Source: Porphyromonas macacae DSM 20710 = JCM 13914 (GTDB lineage Bacteria > Bacteroidota > Bacteroidia > Bacteroidales > Porphyromonadaceae). Taken from it: 64,000 bases of DNA. Position numbers and translations under genes: made by a program. The stretch is from contig NZ_KB904124.1 in NCBI RefSeq assembly GCF_000379945.1, positions 1 to 64,000 on the forward strand. The letters run 5' to 3'. Positions 35,673 to 45,570 of this stretch are shown here, one piece after another. The notes under the pieces were generated by a model. It ran no database searches, was not told the origin of the DNA, and worked only from the letters and a program-made list of their open reading frames with translations. The number at the start of each line of letters is the position of its first letter. Positions within the stretch are counted from its first letter, which is position 1.

Positions 35673-36497
35673 ATGAAACGAATTCAATCCAATTGTTTGT
35701 TGTGTTTATTTTTATCCGTACAGGTATTATCTGCACAGAATGCCAGACTGGTTAATACGGTGGATCCTGAAAACTTGGAAAAAGCTACTTTAGAATGTAT
35801 TTATGAATTTATCCGTCCTTCCGATCAGGATAATAAGATACAGGAGAGTGGTGAATATATTTTGCAGATAGGGTCCAATCAGACATCTTTTTTCAGTTAT
35901 TCTACTTATCGTGTCGATTCTGTTTTTATTTCTCTCAATCAGTATAAAATTCCTGTAAATCAAGCATTCGCAGTAAATCAGGAATATAAACGTCCGTCTT
36001 TGGAGCGAATAAATATTTATCGTAATCATAAAGAGAAAAAACAGTTGGTTTATCAGGGCTTTGTGAATGAGCGATACGGCTATACAGAACCCGTAAAAAA
36101 TATAAAATGGAAAGTAGGTAAGGAAACCAAAAAGATATTGGGATATACCTGTATGCGTGCAGACGGTCTTTTCAGAGGACGGCAATGGACTGTTTGGTTT
36201 GCATCGGATATAGCTGTGGCAGAAGGTCCCTGGAAGTTGTACGGTTTACCCGGTTTGATACTCGAAGCCTCGGACAGTACGGGTAAATTGATTTTTAGAG
36301 CACTCGAAGTAAGAAAGGCTAACAGTCATATTTATAAGAATAAGTATATGACTTATACCGATGTATCTTATGCTGATTTTCGGAAAATTCATCTGGATTA
36401 TCGCACTTATCCTGATAAGTATTTATTGAAAGAGAGTATGAATAATCCCATGAGACATAAGAAAAGATATTATCCTGTTCTTTTGGAATGTGAATAA
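35673..36497 (+). CDS. GLPGLI family secreted protein
   Basis: 274 residues with a signal peptide (about 1-22). The defining motif appears in full as GPWKLYGLPGLILEASDSTG near residues 188-207. The family is confined largely to Bacteroidota and its function is unknown; it is nearly always next to an outer-membrane barrel with a carboxypeptidase-regulatory-like domain, as here. It overlaps that gene by 8 bases. T/A-rich third positions, unlike the A/C-rich genes before 32 kb. Confidence 0.9.
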   Translation: MKRIQSNCLLCLFLSVQVLSAQNARLVNTVDPENLEKATLECIYEFIRPSDQDNKIQESGEYILQIGSNQTSFFSYSTYRVDSVFISLNQYKIPVNQAFAVNQEYKRPSLERINIYRNHKEKKQLVYQGFVNERYGYTEPVKNIKWKVGKETKKILGYTCMRADGLFRGRQWTVWFASDIAVAEGPWKLYGLPGLILEASDSTGKLIFRALEVRKANSHIYKNKYMTYTDVSYADFRKIHLDYRTYPDKYLLKESMNNPMRHKKRYYPVLLECE

Positions 36498-39183
36498 ACA
36501 TCTTTCTTTGAGAAAAACAGTAGTAAAATATTGTTCTGTTTTACTTCTGTTTTCGGGTATTTTATTAGAGTCTCTGTTCTTCAGTTTGCATGCTCAGCAG
36601 GCAGTTAAGGGCAGTGTTTATGATGCCGTTTCGGGAAATCCTTTACAAAACAGTATCATACGCCTTTTTCGATTGTCGGATAGTACAAAGCAGTTGGTAA
36701 ACTACACTTTGGCAGATGAAAGAGGTTTTTTTGAATTGCCTTACAGGAAAAACGGTCGTTATTTGCTGAGCTGTACTTTGTTGGGGTATAAGCATGCTGT
36801 TTCCGATACTTTGAGTTTGAATGGCGTATCGCTTAAATATACTTTCAGATTACATTCGGCAGATATCGTTTTGAATGAGGTGGTGATCCGGAACCACCCC
36901 ATACGACAGCGTGGAGATACGATAGATTATCGTGTGGGCTCTTTTACCAAAGGCAATGACCGCAGTTTGGAAGATGTGCTTAAACGTATGCCCGGCATTA
37001 CGGTAAGCGACCTTGGTGAAATCAAATATCAGGGCAAGTCTGTCAGCCATGTTTATATAGAAGATTCCGATATGCTGGGTGGTCGCTACAATATGGCTAC
37101 CCGCAGTTTGAAACCGGATGATGTAGCTTCCGTGCAAGTCTATGAAAATCATCAACCTGTGCGCGTACTCAGAGAAATACAGATTTCCGACCGTGCAGCT
37201 TTGAATATCAGACTTAAACAGAAAGCTTTGGGGCATTGGCTTTTCGATGCTTTACTGGCTGCCGGTGCAGATAAACGTCAGTTATTGGCTCAGGGCGAAC
37301 TTACTGCCATGGCTTTTCACAGACGCTGGCAAACGATGCTGATGACCAAAACCAACAACCGCGGAGATGATTATATGCGAGGCAGGGGAGTACATCGCAA
37401 ATCGGATACAGAGTCGGCTATCATTCCTGCCCGTCCCCCTTATCCTTCGGTTCCTGCAAAACAAGCTCCCGAAGGAATGGCTTCTTTTGCTTCTTTGAAT
37501 GGCATTGTTAAATTTTCCAAAGAAAAACAACTGAAAAGCTCTATACATTTGCTGCTCGACCGGAATATCAATGAGACTCGGCAAAATCGTTATTATTTGC
37601 CTGATCGTAAAGAAGAGGCGGATAAACATATTTCGGAAAGTATATGGCAAAAAAGTAAAAAGAGTGAATTACAGGGTGATTTGGATTATGGATATAACGG
37701 AGATAAATTATATATACGCAGCATCAGTCAATGGATGTGGGGGCATCATTCCGATCCTGTGAGCTTAGAAAAAAGTGTCGATAATCTCAATGAACATTTC
37801 ATTGAAAAGTCGAAGTACAACACTTATGCGTTGAATAATAAAACCAGTTTTTACAGGAAATCGGATACCCGGATTTATCAATTGGAAAGTGAAATAGACT
37901 ATACTGCATCGCCCGATTATTATTTGCAGGTATTTAATCCTTTCGATTTACAGGCTTATCAGCATATTCGCGACAGACATTTCAAGGCGCTTTTGTACGG
38001 TGAATTGAATTATCGCATCGGTCGATCCGGTATGTTGGGAGTCAATCTGAAAACGATGCTTGAACAGCAAAATATCAATACTGCCGGACAAGATATACGC
38101 CGAACATCGCCTCTTTATATAAATGATCCCAGCGGTATGATTTATGGTTTTACAGCATCGCCTTTATATTCATACCGGGGTAGAAATTATGTATGGTATT
38201 TGGGTTGCCCGGTAACATTCAGAGGTATGCGGGTACATGTGAAAAATGATGACAGGAAATTTTCACCTTTTCACATATATTGGGGTTGCTATCTCAGGGC
38301 TAACTTTAAGCTGTCCGGACGCAATAAATTGAATTTTTCTTTTTATTGGAACAGCGAAGCCGATGAACGATTGACCGATTATGCCACCGGTTCCGTTATC
38401 CGCTCTTATAATCGCAGTTTCATTCCCGGAGGAGGGTTCAGGATGCCTTACAAACAGATGACCGTCAATGGAGAATGGGAATTCAAAAATCCTGTTGCAT
38501 CTTTTTTTATGAACAGTCACATTTCTTATAATAATAACCGGCAGGAAGGAATGCCATCGTTGATGTTGGACGATCAGGGCAATGAAAAGAAATCTTTTAT
38601 AGAAAGTCTTTCTGCCCGTCGAAGCAATTTTACTTTGTCGAATCAGATAAGCAAAATGATTATGGAGCGGAATCTGACTTTGAAATTGTGGCTTGGTTAT
38701 TCGTTTGGCAAAAGCCTCATTTATTATAATAAAGAACGAACCGAACAGTTACTCTCGAGCTACACCGTTCAACCGGTTATAGAGTATAACCCTTTGTCAT
38801 GGTTGAACATCCATCTGCATGGTTCATGGACCGCTTCATCCATGTATACCGTGCAGACAAAAAATCGATATAATGCCGTCCAGCAACAGCTCAAAGGAGG
38901 ATGGACTACGGAAGTTTTTCCCATTAAATGCCTCTCTGCCTATGTTATGTGCGAAGGCGAATATATTCGGTCGGATAAACGCTACGGAAACAACCATTAT
39001 AACCTTTTTATCACTTCCGGTATACGTTATGCTTTTTCTACTGTGGATATATGGTTGGAAGCACGGAATTTGGGCAATCGAAGCCGGATACACCGGGAAT
39101 ATTTTTCTGATTTGACAGAAACGGTTATACAATACAAAATCAGACCTTTGGATGTGACCTTAGGCTGTAAAGTGCGTTTTTGA
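36490..39183 (+). CDS. Outer-membrane beta-barrel protein with carboxypeptidase-regulatory-like domain
   Basis: 897 residues from a GTG start overlapping the GLPGLI stop. Signal peptide/hydrophobic start (about 12-38), a CarboxypepD_reg-like beta domain (about 38-118: VKGSVYDAVSGNPLQNSIIR), a plug-like segment (about 125-220, including RSLEDVLKRMPGITVSDLGE), then a long barrel ending in VTLGCKVRF with terminal Phe. This is the TonB-receptor-like architecture usually paired with GLPGLI proteins. No TonB box is obvious, and no substrate can be named. Confidence 0.87.
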   Translation: MNKHLSLRKTVVKYCSVLLLFSGILLESLFFSLHAQQAVKGSVYDAVSGNPLQNSIIRLFRLSDSTKQLVNYTLADERGFFELPYRKNGRYLLSCTLLGYKHAVSDTLSLNGVSLKYTFRLHSADIVLNEVVIRNHPIRQRGDTIDYRVGSFTKGNDRSLEDVLKRMPGITVSDLGEIKYQGKSVSHVYIEDSDMLGGRYNMATRSLKPDDVASVQVYENHQPVRVLREIQISDRAALNIRLKQKALGHWLFDALLAAGADKRQLLAQGELTAMAFHRRWQTMLMTKTNNRGDDYMRGRGVHRKSDTESAIIPARPPYPSVPAKQAPEGMASFASLNGIVKFSKEKQLKSSIHLLLDRNINETRQNRYYLPDRKEEADKHISESIWQKSKKSELQGDLDYGYNGDKLYIRSISQWMWGHHSDPVSLEKSVDNLNEHFIEKSKYNTYALNNKTSFYRKSDTRIYQLESEIDYTASPDYYLQVFNPFDLQAYQHIRDRHFKALLYGELNYRIGRSGMLGVNLKTMLEQQNINTAGQDIRRTSPLYINDPSGMIYGFTASPLYSYRGRNYVWYLGCPVTFRGMRVHVKNDDRKFSPFHIYWGCYLRANFKLSGRNKLNFSFYWNSEADERLTDYATGSVIRSYNRSFIPGGGFRMPYKQMTVNGEWEFKNPVASFFMNSHISYNNNRQEGMPSLMLDDQGNEKKSFIESLSARRSNFTLSNQISKMIMERNLTLKLWLGYSFGKSLIYYNKERTEQLLSSYTVQPVIEYNPLSWLNIHLHGSWTASSMYTVQTKNRYNAVQQQLKGGWTTEVFPIKCLSAYVMCEGEYIRSDKRYGNNHYNLFITSGIRYAFSTVDIWLEARNLGNRSRIHREYFSDLTETVIQYKIRPLDVTLGCKVRF

Positions 39184-39210
39184 TAAAATCGGGGAGGATC
39201 GTTTTTATCG
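39181..39210. terminator. Weak hairpin between converging genes
   Basis: GATAAAATCG and CGTTTTTATC form a short A-T-rich stem between the barrel gene and purN, which converge here. It may terminate both, but the stem has one mismatch. Confidence 0.4.
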
Positions 39211-39224
39211 TAAGTTCTGTTTAT

Positions 39225-39812
39225 TTATTGGGTTTCCAGTCCCAGTTCCCGAATATATTGAAGGATGGTTACGGGGTAATAGCGATATTCGAGTGAGTGG
39301 ATGCGTTCTGCAAGTGTGTCGGCAGTATCTTCGGGAAAAACGGGACAGGTAGCCTGACAGAGAGTCGTGCCGTGGTCATAGTGTTCGTCTACGATATGTA
39401 TGGTGATACCGCTGCGTGTTTCTTTATGGGCTATTACTGCTTCGTGTACATGGTGTCCGTACATCCCTTTGCCACCGTAGGCAGGCAAGAGGGCAGGGTG
39501 TATGTTCAGGATACGTTTCGGATAAGCGTCCAGCAGGGGCTGCGCTATCAAATTCATATAACCGGCCAGCACGATCAGATCGATATGGTGTTTTTTGAGC
39601 AATTCGATGGGCAGCGATCCGTTTTTCATTTCTTGATTGGTAAATGTGGCGGATTCGATGCCCAAACGGCCGGCACGCTGTAAAACACCGGCATCGGGTG
39701 TATTGCAAATAATCAGTTTTATTTGCGTATTCAGACTGTGTTTACTAAAAAAATCATGAATATTTTCGGCATTTGTACCACTTCCGGATGCAAAAATTGC
39801 TATATTAACCAT
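39225..39812 (-). CDS. purN: Phosphoribosylglycinamide formyltransferase
   Basis: 195 residues. N-terminal SGSGTNAENI phosphate-binding loop, catalytic Asn and His in ILNIHPALLPAYGG (about residues 101-114), and the catalytic Asp region VDEHYDHGTTLCQ (about 137-149). Transfers a formyl group from 10-formyl-THF to GAR in purine synthesis. Divergent from acpP with a 160-base gap. Confidence 0.94.
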   Translation of the reverse strand: MVNIAIFASGSGTNAENIHDFFSKHSLNTQIKLIICNTPDAGVLQRAGRLGIESATFTNQEMKNGSLPIELLKKHHIDLIVLAGYMNLIAQPLLDAYPKRILNIHPALLPAYGGKGMYGHHVHEAVIAHKETRSGITIHIVDEHYDHGTTLCQATCPVFPEDTADTLAERIHSLEYRYYPVTILQYIRELGLETQ

Positions 39813-39972
39813 AATTTATATTACATTTGTGCACAAAGTATCAGTACTTGTGCAATTTTTGAGTTATTCGTTCGTGCTCTTATTATAGATGATATGTGCG
39901 AAAAATATAAAAGACTGACGAAAGTAACGATACAAAATTAGTAAAGTATTTACCATTAATAATTAAAGAATT

Positions 39973-40212
39973 ATGGCAGACATCGAATCTAAAGTACGTG
40001 ACATTATCGTAGAGAAATTGAATCTTGAAGCATCTGAAGTAACTCGCGAAGCTAATTTTTCTAACGATTTGGGTGCCGACAGCTTGGACACTGTAGAGTT
40101 GATCATGGATTTTGAAAAAGAATTCGACATGACAATTCCCGATGAAGAAGCTCAAAAGATCGCTACTGTAGGCGATGCTATCGATTATATCGAGCAACAC
40201 CTTAACAAGTAA
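39973..40212 (+). CDS. acpP: Acyl carrier protein
   Basis: 79 residues, acidic. The phosphopantetheine attachment Ser37 sits in [10 protein letters not shown]. Carries acyl intermediates in type II fatty acid synthesis. 11 bases upstream of fabF, in the acpP-fabF-rnc order found across many bacteria. Confidence 0.98.
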   Translation: MADIESKVRDIIVEKLNLEASEVTREANFSNDLGADSLDTVELIMDFEKEFDMTIPDEEAQKIATVGDAIDYIEQHLNK

Positions 40213-40223
40213 ATTTTACAAAG

Positions 40224-41480
40224 ATGGAACTTAAAAGAGCTGTAGTAACAGGTCTTGGAGCCATTACTCCACTGGGACTTACCGCCAACGAAACCTGGGA
40301 AGCGGTAAAATCCGGAAAAAGTGGTGCCGGCCCTATCACACTCTTTGACGCCTCTAAGTTTAAGACTCAATTTGCGTGCGAAGTAAAAGGCTATGATCCC
40401 AATAATTATTTCGATCGCAAAGAGTTGCGCAAGTACGACCGATTTGCCCAATTCGCCATGATTGCCGCAGACGAGGCAATCGAGAATTCCGGCGTAGATC
40501 TTGAGAAAATCAATAAGAACAGGGTAGGAGTAATCATTGCGGCCGGTATCGGCGGTTTGAATACTTTTGAAGAGGAAGTCATGGGCTATAGCGATGAGCG
40601 CGGTCCGCGCTTCAATCCTTTCTTTATTCCCAAGATGATTTCGGATATAGCTGCCGGTCAGGTATCTATAAAGTACAATTTCCATGGTCCCAACTATTCC
40701 ACTGCGTCGGCTTGTGCCAGCAGTACCAATGCGCTGATCGATGCGCTGATGCTCATTCGTTTGGGCAAGGCGGATATGATATTGGCCGGAGGTTCTGAGG
40801 CTGCCGTTTGCCGTGCCGGTGTGGGCGGTTTCAGCATGATGAAAGCGCTCTCTACCCGTAACGAAGAGCCCGAAAAGGCTTCCCGCCCGTTCAGCGGCAG
40901 CCGTGACGGTTTCGTTATCGGCGAAGGTTCGTGCGTGATGGTGGTGGAAGAGATGGAGCATGCTATAGCGCGCGGTGCACATATTTACGGCGAATTGATA
41001 GGTATGGGCTTATCGGCCGATGCTTATCACCTGACGGCCAGTCACCCCGAAGGTTTGGGTGCCAAGCTCGTTATGTGCAATGCCATAGAGGATGCCGGAT
41101 TGAAACCGGAAGATATTGATTACATCAATGTGCATGGTACGTCTACGCCTGTAGGCGACGTGTCTGAAGTTTGTGCTATCAGAGACGTATTCGGTGATCA
41201 TGCCTACAAGCTCAATATCAGCTCCACAAAGTCTATGACGGGTCACCTTTTGGGTGCTGCCGGAGCTTTGGAAGCCATGATTTCACTCCGTGCGGTAGAA
41301 GAGGATATCGTACCTCCTACCATAAACCATGAAGAGGATGACAAAGATCCTGAAATAGATTACAATCTTAATTTCACCTTTAATCAGGCGCAAAAACGGA
41401 CGGTCGATGTGGCTCTGTCCAATACGTTCGGTTTTGGCGGTCACAATGCAAGCGTTATTTTCAGCAAATTCAAGAAATAA
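40224..41480 (+). CDS. fabF: Beta-ketoacyl-ACP synthase II
   Basis: 418 residues. Catalytic triad motifs: the nucleophilic Cys in STASACASSTNA, His in VHGTSTPVGD, and His in SMTGHLLGAAGA; the Phe/Gly-rich loop SNTFGFGGHNAS is near the end. Condenses malonyl-ACP with the growing acyl chain. Follows acpP and precedes rnc. Confidence 0.97.
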   Translation: MELKRAVVTGLGAITPLGLTANETWEAVKSGKSGAGPITLFDASKFKTQFACEVKGYDPNNYFDRKELRKYDRFAQFAMIAADEAIENSGVDLEKINKNRVGVIIAAGIGGLNTFEEEVMGYSDERGPRFNPFFIPKMISDIAAGQVSIKYNFHGPNYSTASACASSTNALIDALMLIRLGKADMILAGGSEAAVCRAGVGGFSMMKALSTRNEEPEKASRPFSGSRDGFVIGEGSCVMVVEEMEHAIARGAHIYGELIGMGLSADAYHLTASHPEGLGAKLVMCNAIEDAGLKPEDIDYINVHGTSTPVGDVSEVCAIRDVFGDHAYKLNISSTKSMTGHLLGAAGALEAMISLRAVEEDIVPPTINHEEDDKDPEIDYNLNFTFNQAQKRTVDVALSNTFGFGGHNASVIFSKFKK

Positions 41481-41514
41481 CGTTCAGGTATCCACTTATA
41501 GAGATTGCATATCT

Positions 41515-42282
41515 ATGTTTATAGATCCTACTAAAATAAGGAGGCTCCTCGGTAGGAAAACCGACGAGCCTCTTTTTTATCTGACCCAGGTTTTGGGTTT
41601 CAAACCCCGTAATTTGAAGTATTACAATATCGCTTTCAGGCATGTTTCATGCAGTCTGACGGACGATAAGGGGGTTAAGATCAACAATGAGCGGATGGAG
41701 TTTTTGGGAGACTCCGTGCTGTCTGCCGTGGTCAGTTATTATCTTTATTCGCGCCATCCTTCATGGGATGAAGGCCGGATGAGCCAGCGACGCAGTTCGT
41801 TGGTCAAACGTGCCGTGAATAATGCTATCTCGCGCGAACTTTGTTTGGATCGCTTTATGATCATCAAGGCCGAAGCGCTCAGTACCAGCAATGACGTTTA
41901 CGGCAATACTCTGGAAGCACTTATCGGAGCCATTTTTTTGGATAGAGGCTATCATTATGCCGAGCGTTTCATCATCAACCGTATTTTACCGGTTTACAAG
42001 GAACTGGAAAAAGAGCTGACCGATGAAACATCGAATTATAAGAGCATACTTCTGGAATGGGTTCAGAAACACCATTATACCATAGAGTTTCGTATGGTGC
42101 AGGAGCCGAAACGTAACGGAGCCGAATTTGTTTGTGTCGTTTTTGTCAATGAAGAACGTTTGGGTATGGGGCGCGGCCTGAACAAAAAAGAGGCACATCA
42201 GCAAGCCGCCCACGACGCTTTGGAAAACTTGTCCAAAACGGATCCGGAATTCAAAGAAAAACCGGTCGAAGAGGTCGGTTGA
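41515..42282 (+). CDS. rnc: Ribonuclease III
   Basis: 255 residues from the ATG at 41515 (MFIDPTKIRRLL); longer frames reach back into fabF and are unlikely. Signature NNERMEFLGDSVL (about residues 58-70) and the second acidic motif GNTLEALIGAIFLDRGY (about 127-143) form the Mg2+ site. A double-stranded RNA-binding domain follows (about 175-245). Processes rRNA precursors and structured RNAs. A strong terminator lies 25 bases downstream. Confidence 0.96.
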   Translation: MFIDPTKIRRLLGRKTDEPLFYLTQVLGFKPRNLKYYNIAFRHVSCSLTDDKGVKINNERMEFLGDSVLSAVVSYYLYSRHPSWDEGRMSQRRSSLVKRAVNNAISRELCLDRFMIIKAEALSTSNDVYGNTLEALIGAIFLDRGYHYAERFIINRILPVYKELEKELTDETSNYKSILLEWVQKHHYTIEFRMVQEPKRNGAEFVCVVFVNEERLGMGRGLNKKEAHQQAAHDALENLSKTDPEFKEKPVEEVG

Positions 42283-42306
42283 TTTTTTCCATATCGAATG
42301 ATACGG

Positions 42307-42348
42307 GCAGTTCTTTACAAAGATGGAAAGGGCTGCTTTTTTGTTTTT
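42307..42348 (+). terminator. Rho-independent terminator after rnc
   Basis: Stem GCAGTTCTTT / AAAGGGCTGC (two G-U pairs), 10-base loop, then TTTTTTGTTTTT. Ends the acpP-fabF-rnc transcript. Confidence 0.85.
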
Positions 42349-42354
42349 GTCCCT

Positions 42355-42362
42355 TATCTTTG
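42355..42362 (+). promoter_or_regulatory. -7 promoter element for the Nim-like gene
   Basis: TATCTTTG, a match to TAnnTTTG, 25 bases before the start codon and just after the rnc terminator. No clear -33 box. Confidence 0.55.
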
Positions 42363-42386
42363 GAGTAATCGTCAAACGGATTTTAT

Positions 42387-42917
42387 ATGGAAATGAGGAG
42401 AAAAGACCGTGAAATGCCGGCGACGTTCGGTTTGGAAGTGATCGACCGCAGTTCGTACGGCACACTGGCTGTCTCCGAACCGGACGGTATGCCTTATTGT
42501 GTACCTTTAAGCATCGTACGCAAGCAGCAAACACTTTATTTTCACGGAGCACAGAGCGGACATAAAGCCGGATTGTTTGCCTCCGATCCGTCTGTGTGTA
42601 TTGTTTTTGTCGGCCATGCGCAGGTTCCGGATATATACAGCGAAGAAGAATTGGCCGGTTTTCATGAATATCCCGAAAAAGCCGGCGCACTCATCAGCAA
42701 AGTTTTCACCACCGAGTTTGAGAGCACCATGGTGCGCGGTAAGGTACGCAGGGTAACCGACCGGGAAGAACAGATCGAAGCCCTTCGATCGATCTGTTTG
42801 AAATATACCCCGGATAAGATGCAGCATTTCGACCTGGCAATCCATACAGGATTATCCCGTACGGCTGTCTATGCTGTGGAAATAGAAGAAATCTCCGCCA
42901 AACGAAAGAAACTGTAA
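42387..42917 (+). CDS. Pyridoxamine 5'-phosphate oxidase family, Nim-like flavoprotein
   Basis: 176 residues. The MRRKDREM start, SYGTLAVSEPDGMPYCVPLS and LYFHGAQSGHKAGLF match the small FMN-binding proteins of the 5-nitroimidazole-reductase (Nim) type. Such proteins are widespread in anaerobes; being Nim-like does not show metronidazole resistance. Single-gene transcript between the rnc terminator and mltG. Confidence 0.85.
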   Translation: MEMRRKDREMPATFGLEVIDRSSYGTLAVSEPDGMPYCVPLSIVRKQQTLYFHGAQSGHKAGLFASDPSVCIVFVGHAQVPDIYSEEELAGFHEYPEKAGALISKVFTTEFESTMVRGKVRRVTDREEQIEALRSICLKYTPDKMQHFDLAIHTGLSRTAVYAVEIEEISAKRKKL

Positions 42918-43013
42918 GAAGCGGCATTCGGAACAGAATGAAACGAATACCGGTCTTATTGATTTCAAGCACATCAGAATGATTAACTTTACAAAGACAA
43001 ATCGAGATTGCAG

Positions 43014-44090
43014 ATGAAAGAAAAAGATATAAGAAACACGGTAAACAGTACTCACAGGCGAAAAAGAGGTTTGCGTTTGTTGCTGTACATTTTTGTTTTA
43101 CTGTTTCTGTTTGTGGTAGCCGGCGGTATTTGGTTCTGGATCACTCTGAACAAACCTGTGGGTAAAATATCCGAAACGGAATACGTTTACATTCGTCCCG
43201 AAACATCTTTTGACGAACTGAAAAAATCCATCAACGACAAGATCATTCTTCGTCATCCGCGCATATTCAGTCTTCTGGCCAAGCGATTGGAGCTGCCTCT
43301 TTACATGAAAACGGGCAGGTATGCCATAGATCCCGATATGACCGTTATGCAGCTGATCAACACGCTGCGCAGCGGCAGACAGGCACCGCTTAAAATCACC
43401 ATCAACAACATCCGTACACAGGAGCAGCTGGTATCCCGTCTTTCCGAAAAGCTGATGTTCGATTCCGTTCAGCTCGCTACGCTGCTGGCCGATCCCCGTT
43501 ATTGCGATTCGCTGGGATTCACTACGGAAACGGTTCGGACGCTTTTTATTCCAGATACTTACGAATTCTTTTGGGATGTGACACCTCGCCAGCTGATCTC
43601 CACGATGAAGAAATACTACAGTCGCTTCTGGAGTGCGGGGCGTTTGGAGAAGGCACAATCCATCGGCCTTACGCCTCTGGAGATTATTACCATAGCTTCC
43701 ATTGTGGAAGAAGAGAGCGCCAAACAGGATGAGCACGCACGCATAGCCGGTTTGTATGTGAACCGCCTGAAAAAAGGTATGAAACTTCAGGCCGACCCTA
43801 CTGTGAAGTATGCTTTGGGCGATTTTACCTTGACGCGTATCCTGCACGAACATTTGCAGACACCTTCGCCCTACAATACCTATTATAATGTGGGACTGCC
43901 GCCTGCTCCTATTCGTCTGCCGCAGAAATCGACCATCGATAAAGTACTTGATTACGAACGTCATGAATACCTGTTTATGTGTGCCAAAGAGGATTTTTCG
44001 GGTTATCACAATTTTGCCGCCACCTTTGCGCAGCATCGTGTCAATGCCGTTAAGTATCAGCAGGAGCTGAACAGGAGGAAGATAAAATGA
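43014..44090 (+). CDS. mltG: Endolytic murein transglycosylase MltG
   Basis: 358 residues from the ATG at 43014. Basic cytoplasmic end, one transmembrane helix (about 22-45), then LysM-like and catalytic YceG domains. The catalytic Glu is in IASIVEEESAKQDEHARIAG near residue 238; LQADPTVKYALG and PYNTYYNVGLPPAPI are the other family motifs. Cuts nascent peptidoglycan strands. Its stop overlaps the tcdA start by 4 bases (ATGA). Confidence 0.96.
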   Translation: MKEKDIRNTVNSTHRRKRGLRLLLYIFVLLFLFVVAGGIWFWITLNKPVGKISETEYVYIRPETSFDELKKSINDKIILRHPRIFSLLAKRLELPLYMKTGRYAIDPDMTVMQLINTLRSGRQAPLKITINNIRTQEQLVSRLSEKLMFDSVQLATLLADPRYCDSLGFTTETVRTLFIPDTYEFFWDVTPRQLISTMKKYYSRFWSAGRLEKAQSIGLTPLEIITIASIVEEESAKQDEHARIAGLYVNRLKKGMKLQADPTVKYALGDFTLTRILHEHLQTPSPYNTYYNVGLPPAPIRLPQKSTIDKVLDYERHEYLFMCAKEDFSGYHNFAATFAQHRVNAVKYQQELNRRKIK

Positions 44091-44839
44091 TAGCCGGTGC
44101 CGACATGATCCCTGTACCCGAGTGGTGTATGCGTACGCAGCTTTTGGTGGGTGAGCAAGCGATGCAGCGCCTTATGCACAGTCATATTCTGGTGGCCGGT
44201 TTAGGCGGTGTGGGCGGTTATGTAGCAGAGTTGCTCGTTCGTGCCGGTGTCGGTGCCATGACCATTGTGGATGCCGACACGGTACAGCCGTCGAATATCA
44301 ATCGCCAACTCATAGCTTTGCAGGATAATATGGGTAAGCCGAAGGCCGAACTTTGGGCTGAAAGGCTTCTTCGAATCAATCCGGAGCTTAAACTGACCGT
44401 CTTGAATCGTTTTATCGAAGAGGGCAATATGGACGAATTGCTGGGAATGGCACAATACGATTTCGTGGCGGATGCCATCGATTCCGTTGCACCCAAAACA
44501 GCATTGCTTGCGGCCTGTCATGCACGTAAACTGCCCGTGGTCAGTGCCATGGGCGCCGGAGCCAAAAGCGACCCCATGGCTATTCGTTGCGACGATATCG
44601 GCAAGAGCCATACCTGTACGCTGGCACGTGTGGTACGTGCCCGCTTACGTAAGGAAGGCATTAAGAAGGGCATTCCCGTAATATACAGCATAGAGAAACC
44701 TAAAACAGAAGCTGTGATGGAAATCGAAGGCGAGCGTAATAAACGCTCCACCGCAGGCACGCTGTCTTATCTGACGGCTCTTTTCGGTTGTCACATGGCG
44801 GCTTATATCATACGCACGCTTTGTTCGCTCAATGAATAG
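44087..44839 (+). CDS. tcdA: tRNA threonylcarbamoyladenosine dehydratase (ThiF/E1-like)
   Basis: 250 residues, E1-like fold. ATP-binding GLGGVGGYVAELLVRAG (about 37-53), DADTVQPSNINRQLIAL, and the second half motif VSAMGAGAKSDPMAIRCDDI. Family knowledge: cyclises t6A37 to ct6A in tRNAs, in concert with a sulphur-transfer system. A t6A synthesis gene (tsaC-like) lies 1.5 kb downstream in the same operon. Confidence 0.93.
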   Translation: MIAGADMIPVPEWCMRTQLLVGEQAMQRLMHSHILVAGLGGVGGYVAELLVRAGVGAMTIVDADTVQPSNINRQLIALQDNMGKPKAELWAERLLRINPELKLTVLNRFIEEGNMDELLGMAQYDFVADAIDSVAPKTALLAACHARKLPVVSAMGAGAKSDPMAIRCDDIGKSHTCTLARVVRARLRKEGIKKGIPVIYSIEKPKTEAVMEIEGERNKRSTAGTLSYLTALFGCHMAAYIIRTLCSLNE

Positions 44840-44845
44840 GAGAAT

Positions 44846-45547
44846 ATGAGTAAAGAGATTATAGCGGTAAGAAATATTCATAAGACCTTCGGCACGCTGG
44901 AAGTGCTCAAAGGCATCGATCTGACTGTAAGCCGGGGCGAGATCGTTTCCATTGTCGGAGCCAGCGGGGCCGGTAAAAGCACGCTTCTGCAAATCATGGG
45001 TACGCTCGAGCAGCCGGATAAGGGTGGGGAAGTGATTATCGACGGAAGGCCGGTAACGCAGATGAGCCTCTCGGCACAGTGTCAGGTGCGTAATAAACAG
45101 ATCGGTTTTATTTTTCAGGCACACAGGCTTTTACCCGAATTTACCGCTTTGGAGAATGTTATGATTCCCGCCTTTATTGCCGGTATCGGCCGTCACAAGG
45201 CCGGAAATATGGCCAAAGAGCTGCTGGATATGCTGAAACTGGGTGACCGTCTCTACCATAAACCGGCCGAACTGAGCGGGGGAGAGTGCCAGCGGGTGGC
45301 CGTAGCCAGAGCATTGATCAATCAGCCGGCCGTGGTGCTGGCCGATGAACCCAGCGGTAGTCTGGATACTGCCAATAAAGCCGAATTGCATAATCTTTTC
45401 TTTGAGCTGCGCGATAGTCTGGGGCAAACGTTCGTTATCGTCACCCACGATGAAACATTGGCTGCCGGTACGGATCGTAAAGTACGTATGCGGGACGGTC
45501 TTATCGAACAGAATACTCTTAGGGAAGGTGAGAGGCCGGTATTTTAG
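44846..45547 (+). CDS. lolD: ABC transporter ATPase, LolD-like
   Basis: 233 residues, one nucleotide-binding domain: Walker [10 protein letters not shown] (about 37-45), Q-loop [18 protein letters not shown], signature [15 protein letters not shown], Walker [10 protein letters not shown], and the H-loop THDE. Sequence type matches LolD/MacB ATPases that power lipoprotein release or MacB-like export. No permease is adjacent; it is 6 bases after tcdA. Confidence 0.9.
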   Translation: MSKEIIAVRNIHKTFGTLEVLKGIDLTVSRGEIVSIVGASGAGKSTLLQIMGTLEQPDKGGEVIIDGRPVTQMSLSAQCQVRNKQIGFIFQAHRLLPEFTALENVMIPAFIAGIGRHKAGNMAKELLDMLKLGDRLYHKPAELSGGECQRVAVARALINQPAVVLADEPSGSLDTANKAELHNLFFELRDSLGQTFVIVTHDETLAAGTDRKVRMRDGLIEQNTLREGERPVF

Positions 45548-45570
45548 GCGTATGGCCGGGAGGTAAGATT

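Noticed and set aside
41407-41514. Extended N-terminus for rnc overlapping fabF
   Set aside because: The residues are an out-of-frame reading of the fabF end; the family start fits the ATG at 41515.
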